Shown piece after piece: positions 55,431-64,000 of a DNA stretch of 64,000 bases. The stretch comes from Trichosporon coremiiforme (lineage: Eukaryota; Basidiomycota; Tremellomycetes; Trichosporonales; Trichosporonaceae), in the NCBI GenBank assembly GCA_039545355.1, contig BCJJ01000023.1, positions 559,362 through 623,361 on the forward strand, in the 5' to 3' direction. How positions within the stretch are numbered: the first letter of the stretch is position 1; each line of letters starts with the position of its first letter. The position numbers were made by a program, and so were the translations under genes. Below the pieces are notes generated by a model. It did not search any database. It was given only the letters and a program-made list of their open reading frames with translations, and was not told where the DNA came from.

Positions 55431-58400
55431 ATGCAATCCGCAGCTACTCATCACGATGATGAATCGTCAACAACACCCACCTCCGGGGGTTTCGCGATGA
55501 AGAGCGACACAGATGGTCTCGCACGAAACAGGCAGCATCGACCACCGACTCCACCCCTCCTGAAGGCGCCGCCTGGTCAGACGTTTGGTGCGCATGTACG
55601 ATTGTGGGGAGACGCAGAGATTGCTTCGTTCCTCAATATGTACAAGTGCGACCAATACATCGAGCTGTTCAACCGAAACGACATCGATGGCAAGGTTCTT
55701 CTGGACCTCGATATGTCCAGCCTCAAGGAAATCGGCATCAGCAAAATTGGCGACCGCGTCAAGTTGCTGGGGGGTGTGAGGGATCTCCGTAAGCGCGCAG
55801 CACGGACGCCGTCATCGGCAATACTCGGTGCCCGTATGCTCCCAACTCTCGTCCCTGCTGTCGACGGTAGCCCTGTTTCATCAAATGATGCTCGCAGTTC
55901 TCAGGTACAGAAGCGTCTCGCCACTGCTCTCTTCTCCAAGAGACTAGCGTCTTCGCGGCCACCGCCGTTGAACTTGCAAAGACCGAACCCCCTACCCTCC
56001 GCCGTTGAAGGATCTACGTCTGGCGGGTCTCCAACTTCAAGATCAGTGACTCCGAAGTCCGCCCCCCCCAAGGCAGTCTCAGCAATGACTGAGGCTGTGG
56101 GTGCCCGCCCGCCGCTCCCGCCGCAGGAACCTTCCGTTTCTTTGCGTCCACCCGCGTCTCGTGAGATCCGACGATCGCCGAGCCCTGTGACTGCTCCGAC
56201 CCATTCCAATGCCAACACTAGAAGTGGAGTGACGTCGACTGACATCCCTACTCAAGTGGTCGATGATCCTTGGTCTAACGTTGGCCCAGCGACCAAGAAC
56301 TCCGATCGACGGCAAGGTGTTCATCGTTTCGGAGATGCTCGTACGGACTTTTTGGCCAGTGGGAAGTCTGTCAGTCCCACTCAGGCTCACGTTCGGGACA
56401 ACGTTCAACCGCATCCGTTCGCCAATGTCATCCGCAAAGACGAGCCGGGCAACTCTGATCTCCATAAACGAGTCGCACCACCGAGGAATGGCATAACTGC
56501 GAACCTCACTGGTGAAGGAAACCAACATCGCACGATTCCGTTGGAGGACCTGTGGCGCCACTTAGTCAAATTTGTGAACTCTGAGGACGGGACCTCAAGA
56601 ACAGTCAATGTGTCGAACTGCACGAGCGGTTTAGCTGTTCTCGACCTTGTTCTCAAAAAGTTCGGAAAAGGAGGATCCAATTGGAACCCAGACTCTGACT
56701 CGGGAGATAGCGATCGCCTGGAGTGGGACGGCTGGGGTGTTTTCACGCGAAAGGAAAACGGCGAGGAAGGTAAGAGCTGGCTACAGGGGGATGCAACGAT
56801 CGTTTGCTAATGCAGCACAGATCAACGGTTGTCTGAGTCAGCTTTGCTTGACATTTGTCACGACCAGCGATCCGTCAAGCTTGGTGGTTTAGATGCCACT
56901 GTCATCAGGGAGCGGGGTCTTCTCATCAAGCGTGTCTCTCAGCAGCCGAATCGCAAGAACATGGAGATCTTCTTTGGCGAAGCTCCTCCGCCGCCCGGAT
57001 CTCCAAACTCCCCGTCCCATTATGGCGTTCCTCGCCTAGGAAGGCAAGCTGAGGACCGACGCGACAGCGCCACCAAACCTGCAGCGAACAAGCAGATGAA
57101 CAGAGCCAGCACTGTATCGATCATGTCTGGACTTGGTGTTCCTGGGGCCGTGGACACATCTCCATCCGTCAACACCTCGAGGACGTCTTCCTCTGGCAAC
57201 GTCTCCTCCCGAACGAAGAGAATGTACAATTTCTTTGGCCACCGCCCTCCCAGCGAACTCATTTCTAATCACCTCTCAGAATACTTTCCTTCTGCTCGCA
57301 AGCGCGACTTGGAGAAGACGGTTCGGCAGAGCATGCGCCTTTCTCAAGCACCGGCGGATCGACTTGCCTTAGGAGGTGCCCTCGGAACTGCGTCTCCTCT
57401 ATCGGCTAGTCTGGAGAATGTAGCCAGCCCCAATCGCAAAGCCCGGCCACCATCCACAAGAACGGTGTCATCGTCTACGACTCCAGCTGTGATTCCGGAG
57501 GAAGTTGAAACTGCCCATCCGGACGGCAGAGCTGCCTCCTCCTCTGAACAGGACGAGAACGGAGCTCCTGTTGGCAGTCATCCCCCACTTCTTCCACCCT
57601 TCGAGTCCACGGGCGAGAGCTTGGTAGATTCATTGCAGGAGTATTCGCCTGCGCCTGCTTCTGTGCGTCCCGCTCTGCGGCCGGGTCGAAGAGGTTCAAC
57701 AGGCTCTACGCTCAGTCGGATCAGTGTCATTTCATCCGTGAAGCGAAACAAAGATAAAAGCGATACTGCAAGTCTCTTGACGGTGGACGAAATCACGGCC
57801 GAAGTGGAGAATCGCCGAGCAAGCATGGCCACGGCAGACTTGTTTGACACCGATCCTTCACTAGCTTCAGCCTCGTCTTCTGTCATCTCCATTCCTGACA
57901 GTGAAGAGGAATCAAGCAGCCCTGAAGATTCCGAGGATGAGGAAGAAGATTCAGCGACAAGTGACGATGATGACAGAGATCAGGGTCGAGCCTTGACGTC
58001 AACGGGGTGTAAGTATCGCCTAGCTGGCTCGCCTCCAGTTAAACTGACTGCAGCTCGTCGGATGATCAAATGGATCAAGGGAGCTTTGATCGGCCAGGGA
58101 TCCTTCGGCTCTGTATTCCTGGGTATGGATGCGCAATCGGGTCTTCTGATGGCGGTCAAGCAGGTGGAGCTCCCATCTGGTGACGCCCGCAACGAGGAGA
58201 AGAAGAGAAACATGGTTCAAGCTCTCGAGAGGGAGATTGAACTCCTGAAAGAACTTCAGCATGAGAATATCGTGCAATATTTGGGTCGGTCCCATCGTAT
58301 CAGAAGGCTGCTGACCATTCAGATTCTGCCACAGACGGCAACCACTTATATATTTTCTTGGAGTATGTTCCAGGTGGCTCTGTGGCCGCCTTACTTAACA

Positions 58401-59097
58401 ACTATGGCGCGTTCGAGGAGGCTCTTGTTCGAAATTTCGTCCGCCAAATTCTCACTGGGCTTAACTATCTTCACGAGAGAGGCATTATTCATCGTGACAT
58501 CAAGGGTGCAAACATTCTCGTCGACAACAAAGGGGGTATTAAAATATCCGACTTCGGAATCTCGAAGAAGGCCGAGAATAGTGAGTTCTGACCTGGACCT
58601 TCATTGACTTCAGAATTCATGGCCGGCATTGCGATGCGAGCCAACCGCCCTTCACTGCAAGGTTCTGTGTTCTGGATGGCGCCAGAGGTAGTGAAGCAGA
58701 CTATTTACACCTCGAAAGCCGACATCTGGAGTGTCGGCTGCCTCGTGGTGGAGATGTTGACTGGAACCCACCCCTGGGCGGAGCTTGATCAAATGCAGGC
58801 TTTCTTCCGGGTGCGTTCATGTGTGCGTCGTTCTATTGCTAATATCAGATTGGGTCCATGGCGCGCCCTGCCACTCCCAACGACATCTCAGCGGATGCCG
58901 CAGAGTTCCTTCAACGCACTCTGGAAATCGACCACGACCTGCGACCGACAGCGTCGGCACTGCTCGAGCATAACTTCATTACCGCACAGGCTTCCGCGGC
59001 TCCCGGGGCCGTGTCCATTGAGCAGGCAAATGCCACTATGGATGCAGTCGCTGCCGCTCGACGGAATCCCATGCCAGGTTTGCTCCCCGTTGTCTAG
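55431..59097 (+). CDS. STE11: MAPKKK Ste11 of the pheromone-response cascade
   Basis: Exons 55431-56769, 56821-58284, 58323-58580, 58614-58810 and 58849-59097 give 1168 residues. A SAM domain (~55-125: [39 protein letters not shown]) is followed by an RA/Ras-binding-like domain (~365-500: [24 protein letters not shown]), a long disordered linker with [20 protein letters not shown], and the kinase (~865-1135): [15 protein letters not shown], Lys in [43 protein letters not shown], then RA, then kinase is diagnostic of Ste11/Byr2. Known: Ste20 activates Ste11, which activates Ste7, and in Cryptococcus both STE11 and STE20 are MAT genes, as here. Confidence 0.95.
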
Positions 59098-59164
59098 TAA
59101 TGATACTGTAATGTAATGATAGCGAGGCGATAGATTAAGGTAGTACATGCAAATTGCTCGTTCG

Positions 59165-61996
59165 TTACTCTACATCCATGCCACTGTCGCCTTCGACACC
59201 GCTCGAAGACTCAAGCAGGAGCGGGGTTGATTGCTGGCAATCAGCTCACCATCAACACCAGAGACTTACCTTAGGGAATTGACGCTTGTACAGATTCATG
59301 CAGACAGTATCCATCTGCTGTATGGGGCCATCGAAGTGCGCCTTGAAATATCCGTGCGTGCCCAAAGCCTCCTTGATGTGACCCGTACGGCCATACTTTG
59401 TATGAAGCTCCACAGACTGGAAGTAGGCGACGTCGTCACGGTTGAAGAACATATACCTGATAGTCGCAGTCTTCTTGTGCACCTTGTACGGGTGGCCCGT
59501 GAGCACAATGCGCTTGGCGATGATACGGGTAGGGTCAGATGACATGAACGAGCCAGTGGCAACGAGGTTAGGTACAGCGCCTGGGGTTAGCTGACTCAGG
59601 TTGAACAACTCACCATCACCGTCACGAAGAAGGAGGCAGGGAGCCTTGCCAAAGCAAACAGGTCCAAATGTGGTCACGACGGTGGCTGCGCCATGGCGCA
59701 GGAATCGTTCTGACTTGTGGACATTATTTACGCCTTTGCCGCCTCCCCGTACATGCTGCGAGAAGAGCGGATTGATGTGGTACCGCCGAGGTCCTGCGCA
59801 GAGCACGAGCGGATCCTGAAGTGTCAGTTCCAGTCCCAGTTCCCGGTTCATCAGAGCATGCTTACCTTGGCTCGCACTGGCTCCGAGTATTCAGTGTTGC
59901 GTTGCACGACGAAATGCAGCACTGTTTGCTTATGCTCGTGCCGGAGAAGACCGTGCACAATCAAGGGAGCCGACAGTCCACGCGTGAAAACTGTTTTAGG
60001 AACGTTCCGGATGACCAGGGTGACGCGAGTACCAATCTGATGAGGTTAGATAGCAGGTGCAATTGAGACATACCTCTACACCCTCATTTGTCGCTTCCGC
60101 CTCGACACGGCGTCTTGTGGCCTTGAAATTCTCAAACTGGAAGATCTCGCCATACACCAATGGCAGGTTCTCATAAGGATCCCACGGGCTGGTTCTGAAG
60201 CTCCGCAGTCCACGGTAGCGCTGGAAGCGAGTGCGAGCAGCAATGTGCCGAGGTGTGTCGATTTCGTCCGGGAAAGCCATGTCTTCCTTCTGAGCCAGCT
60301 CCCGCTCGCGCAAGTATGCTGCATACCTGGCCATTAGCTTTGGCAACTCACAGAAACTGATGGGACACTTACTGCTCCTCCTCATCCTCTGGCGCCATAT
60401 CGTCATGCTCTTGCTCACGAGAATACAACTCGATCTCCTCCATTTCCTCCTCTTCAGAGACTGTGGTCAGAGCAAATCGCGTCGACGACCGACTCACGAT
60501 TGTGTGGCGAGTGTCCGTCCCCTCCATCGTCTGACCCCATCTCATTGCCATACTCGTCTCCGTCGTCATCATCCTCGTCGCCCACATCGTCATCCACAAT
60601 CCAAGCTGCCTGGTAAGCACTGGTGCCCTTAGGCACACGCTTGACCCGGGGCTTGTGGGCTTCAGAAACGCCGCCTTGGACGGCCGGTGCCGAGTTCATC
60701 TCTTCCTCCGTTGGCCATGTCTGCTCATTGGCAAGCAAGTCTGGTACATTGTTCGCTGTAAGATCGTCGGCGGACTCAGTCTGGCTCGACAGCGCTTCCC
60801 CAGTAGAGGAAGCAGGCCCCCGAGTTTGAAGAGGAGCATGAATGACCTGCTGTTAGATAGCCCGCCCAACCTTTGAATTCACCTTCTCGACTTGGAAATC
60901 GCCATGGCCAGGGATGTGAACGAGGCGGTCCGCGCTCATCCGTCCACCTCGGACAGTCCCGGTAACGTATAACGTGCCCAGATCGTCCGACTCCGAGTTG
61001 GAACCACTGGATTCCCAGGCCACACAGCCCTGACCCTCTCCAACAAGCCAGGACCTTCCCTCCAGGTGCTCAATGTTAGAGGGCTGTACCTCACACATGG
61101 CGCGAGCCAGCAAGGATGCGTCATTTGCGTTGTCGTTGGAGTAGACCTTGTGGACGTTAGGGAAGAAGTATCGAGTGAACGACAGGAGTGATTTCTGAAC
61201 AGAAGAGCGTCCAGCTGCATCTAACACTTGAGATTCAGGATACTGTCGTGAGTGAGGTCACTTATATCCAATGACTTACCTGGACACACGGCAGGACGGT
61301 GACATTGCCTGCCTGCCCTTGCAGTGAACGGAGAATCGCTTCGCCTTCCAGCTGGACCTCATCGGTACTGCTCATGAGAAGCACGACGGCATCGCTAATA
61401 AGAGCCACGTCCAGACTGGCGTAGAGATCCAATGAAGGCACAATATTCACCACGAGGTTCGTCTTGAATCGAGGGACTGGGACGAAAATGGAACAGTGTG
61501 GCTGGTACAGAGCCGACAGAGCCTCGATCTCCTCGGCAGGCAAATCCAGAGAATGAAGCAACTGAATGAAGAACTTCTCCGTAGAAATAGAAGGGAGCAA
61601 TGGAATGATGGAGATAATACGAGGTACCTTTCCTGGAAAGTCAGCCGAATCCACCTTCGCAGAGCTCACCTCCGCTAGAGCTTGTAGAGAAGAGCTTGGC
61701 GCTCTCACGGGTGGCCCGTTGCTTAGAGTCACGCTTCTGAGCCTGCTGATGAAGTCGATCCCTCTTTGATCCAGCTTCAATGCTTCGAGAGTGAGAAGAA
61801 ACGCCTAGGGACGCCGTCTTGCCTGTATTTGTTCAGAACGAGTCTCAATGGTTCACCCACCCTTGGCGGCGGCTTTCAATGAGCCTTTCGTGGCATGCTT
61901 GGACTTGAAGGTTTTGTTTTTCTGTGGTCAGACTCCACATAAACCTAGACACACCTGCTTGAGCGTTGACCTGTGGTGATGCGCTTGAGGTGCCAT
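59165..61996 (-). CDS. TSR1: 40S ribosome-biogenesis factor Tsr1
   Basis: Twelve minus-strand exons: 61996-61955, 61921-61861, 61822-61670, 61632-61280, 61242-60883, 60846-60498, 60460-60373, 60326-60074, 60036-59866, 59815-59614, 59580-59270 and 59233-59165, giving 803 residues. The N-terminus HHHRSTLKQKNKTFKSKHA is the Tsr1 signature. Blocks include KVPRIISIIPLLPS, DDAYGNEM-like acidic stretches, QRYRGLRSFRTSPWDPYENL, HIAARTRFQRYRG, RYHINPLFSQH and GYFKAHFDGPIQQMDTVCMN. Known: Tsr1 is a GTPase-like but inactive relative of Bms1 that binds late pre-40S particles and blocks premature factor loading. Note: the acidic block is read from exon 6 (DEDDDDGDEYGNEMGSDD). Confidence 0.94.
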
Positions 61997-62078
61997 GGTC
62001 GATTGCGAAGAGGCGGATTCCAAGCAACTCTGCTGAACACCATGACCAGCAACTTTTTGGACGGTGGAGGTGGTCGAG

Positions 62079-62086
62079 TCACGTGA
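62079..62086. promoter_or_regulatory. TCACGTGA palindrome in the TSR1 / membrane-protein divergent promoter
   Basis: Only 111 bp separate the two start codons; this palindrome sits near the plus-strand gene. Function is inference. Confidence 0.45.
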
Positions 62087-62107
62087 TGAGCCAACGGTCG
62101 AGCAGTC

Positions 62108-62512
62108 ATGTCACACCCACAGGTGCTGGCCGTCGTCGTCACTGCCTCCATCTTAGGAGTGAGTTATGATCCTGCGATCATGCCTGTAGACCAGGGTTTC
62201 CTGCTTTTTGCAATTGCCACAGTGCTTTTCTGGTAGGCCACTTAGGAGGTGGACATGCTAACTCACAGCATATCGGCTGTCATTTACTGCTTCCTGTCAA
62301 CGTGCCTGGGGTTGCAGATACGCCGTTCAAATATCCGCGATGCGTTTCGCTCAGGTGATTCGACCTCTACAGGCCCACGTAACTACAACTACGTTCGTCT
62401 TTACGACGATCGCAACATGCCGCTTGCTCCAACATGGTCTGGCGTTGGCGGCACTTTCACTTCGACCGAGGCGATAGAATTAGTCTCAACCTCAAGCTCA
62501 CTCGATAGATAG
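62108..62512 (+). CDS. Small membrane protein of unknown function
   Basis: Exons 62108-62232 and 62269-62512 give 122 residues. A hydrophobic region spans roughly residues 25-55 (FLLFAIATVLFCISAVIYCF), with the intron inside it. The C-terminal ~60 residues are polar (NYNYVRLYDDRNMPLAP). A further in-frame intron (62159-62194, GTGAGT to CCAG, 36 nt) may be removed, giving 110 residues and one longer hydrophobic stretch (VLAVVVTASILG joined to GFLLF). I do not recognise the family. It is head-to-head with TSR1. Confidence 0.6.
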
Positions 62513-62658
62513 CAGTTAGTTCAACAACATTCGGTAAGCGAAACAGCTAAGTGCACACGCAGACGCTGCAACGTTAAATAATCCCATAGACATGATTCCG
62601 ATACGATTGTATATTGCATAGCATGGTACACCTTGTGAGAGTGGGCGGAACCGGCCCT

Positions 62659-64000
62659 CTACGCGACAAACGTCGCGAGCCTCCTGATGAGAGGAACATT
62701 GAGCCATGCCGGCACGTCTGTGGCCAGTCAGCTTCGATGAAAGTGGGCATAACGTACAAGTCTCGAGACCGGCAATGTCTCGTGGCGGAGGGATTTGGTA
62801 TGGCCCAACCTCATCCTGCTCCGTCTGCAGTAGAAGCTGATCGTTCTTATCTTCTGGCCGAACGCGTGCGGCCACAGCCTTGAGAATATCAGGCGAGATA
62901 GGAGCTTCGTAGTCGGCATTGTGATATTGCGAGATGAGCTTTTGAATCTGAGAAGGCGAGAGAATCCAACAGACATCGAACAAGATCTCGATATCGCCCA
63001 TCGACGCCTGTTCATATTAGCCTACGTTTAGCCACATCGCTTACCTTCTTAAGCTGCAGCAACTTAGTGGCCTGCATGAGGTGTTCGAGCTGAAGCAGCC
63101 CCTCAGGCATGTCGTGAGCCTTGCACCATTCTGTTATTAGCCGTTGCACTGTCACGATTCCATACCTTCGATGCGAGTGATGTTGTACTGGATTTGCATA
63201 GCTGACTGTCAGATGCGTCCCCATTGATATAACTCACCTCTCTTCCAGGAGCAGAAGTTGCGACGCATGATGAGATCGTTGAAAGCGATAGTGCCGATCA
63301 GCTTCAGCAGCTCGGTAACGACCTGCTGCATGACGCTTTCCTCCATGTAGTAGCTCTTGAGACACTTCCAAACCTTGTTGAGGAGATTCAGGATATCGTC
63401 CATGCTGGCAGTCGGCTGGTTGTTCCCACCGCCCATTCCAATCATACGTTGGAACATTCGACCGCTACCATCCGATGTAATGAAACCAGGAAGCGATTGC
63501 GATTCGATGAGGGCAGGAATGACCATCTTTCCAAGCTTCTTCTTCACCTCCAGCATCCAAGTGTGATAGATGTTGTACTCCAGGCTGTCGAGATCATGCT
63601 TGACGATGCCTACCAGCCGCTCGTATGCCTCCCAGTCAAGCTCGCGGCCGCCGGGTTCGTCCATACCCGGGGCGATGCCTTGTTGCGCGTCAGACTCGGC
63701 CACACAGATGAATGACAGGATCTCCTGCACGTTGGACAGCCAGAAAATTCCCGGGACAATGACCTCCTCCCCCTTGAATTGCTGTCCAAGTTAGCGCTGA
63801 GCGACGCCGTAAATGCGACTCACCATCACATAGCTTTGGATGCTCTGCATGACGTTCGCCAGGAACCTTTCGCTTTCCGGGATCATGCCAAGCTTCCACA
63901 TCTCGTTCGATACCAAGCTGATCAGGTGAGCTGGGAAGATCACCTCCTTGGCGAGAGGTGGATTGTGGAGGCTTGCCGCAGGGATCTTCAAACTCGCGAT
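62659..64000 (-). CDS. MYO2: Class V myosin Myo2, C-terminal globular (DIL) tail; N-terminus off the right edge
   Basis: Minus-strand exons from beyond 64000 to 63824, then 63781-63238, 63201-63176, 63130-63045, 63007-62758 and 62717-62659, giving the last 380 residues. DIL-domain blocks: PGIFWLSNVQEILSFICV, LEYNIYHTWMLEVKKKLGKM, IPALIESQSLPGF, LLNKVWKCLKSYYMEESV, TAFNDLIMRRNFCSWKRAMQ-like (here GTIAFNDLIMRRNFCSWKR), TRIEEWCKAHDMPEG, LEHLMQATKLLQLKK. The end GLETYVPAWLNVPLIRRLA is the typical class V terminus. Known: Myo2 carries vesicles and organelles along actin to growth sites. MYO2 is in the Cryptococcus MAT locus. Confidence 0.95.

Noticed and set aside
1..64000. CRISPR arrays, transposons with transposase or reverse transcriptase, rRNA genes
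   Set aside because: No regularly spaced repeats, no transposase or RT motifs and no rRNA sequence were seen; the organism is a fungus, so CRISPR is not expected.

Overview
The window reads as nuclear DNA of a basidiomycete yeast, most probably order Trichosporonales (Tremellomycetes). The basis is GC-rich coding sequence, many very short introns (about 30-50 nt, GTRNGY donors, CTGAC/CTAAC branch sites just before the acceptor), fungal-only genes such as elongation factor 3, and a Cryptococcus-like set of mating-type (MAT) genes at the right end. The family-level placement is inference. Exon joins were worked out by hand from splice signals, reading-frame continuity and family motifs.

Left third (1-24.7 kb): a dense housekeeping block. 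In order: the C-terminal part of a CHD/Mi-2-type remodeler whose 5' half is absent (-), cell-wall-integrity MAPKK MKK2 (-), mitochondrial Fe-S factor IND1/NUBPL (+), ribosomal protein eS25 (-), an F-box/WD40 protein (+), a membrane-anchored spermidine-synthase-fold protein (-), an NVJ2/TEX2-like PH-SMP lipid-transfer protein (-), exosome subunit RRP40 (-), a BEM46-type hydrolase (+), splicing factor CWC25 (+), an ApsB/Mto1-like microtubule-organising-centre protein (+) and an E2 ubiquitin-conjugating enzyme with a SUMO-interacting tail (+).

Middle (24.7-38 kb): gene-poor DNA with homopolymer tracts, short tandem repeats and decayed gene pieces. It surrounds two intact genes of interest: a small secreted CSalphabeta (plectasin-like) defensin precursor at 27.4 kb and translation elongation factor 3 at 30.4-34.0 kb.

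Right part (38-64 kb): a vacuolar amino-acid transporter (AVT3-like), then a block matching the gene content of the Cryptococcus/Trichosporonales MAT locus: an HD1-class homeodomain gene (SXI1-like), RPL22, STE20, IKS1, STE11 and MYO2 (cut by the right edge). A Munc13-like protein, retromer VPS26, ribosome-biogenesis TSR1 and a small membrane protein lie among them. No pheromone, receptor (STE3) or HD2 gene was seen inside the window. These genes look less GC-rich than the left third.

Functionally the MAT block joins an identity regulator (SXI1-like HD1) with pheromone-response kinases (Ste20 PAK to Ste11 MAPKKK), polarity and trafficking genes (Myo2, Munc13-like, Vps26) and housekeeping genes. 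The MKK2 cell-integrity kinase lies outside this block.
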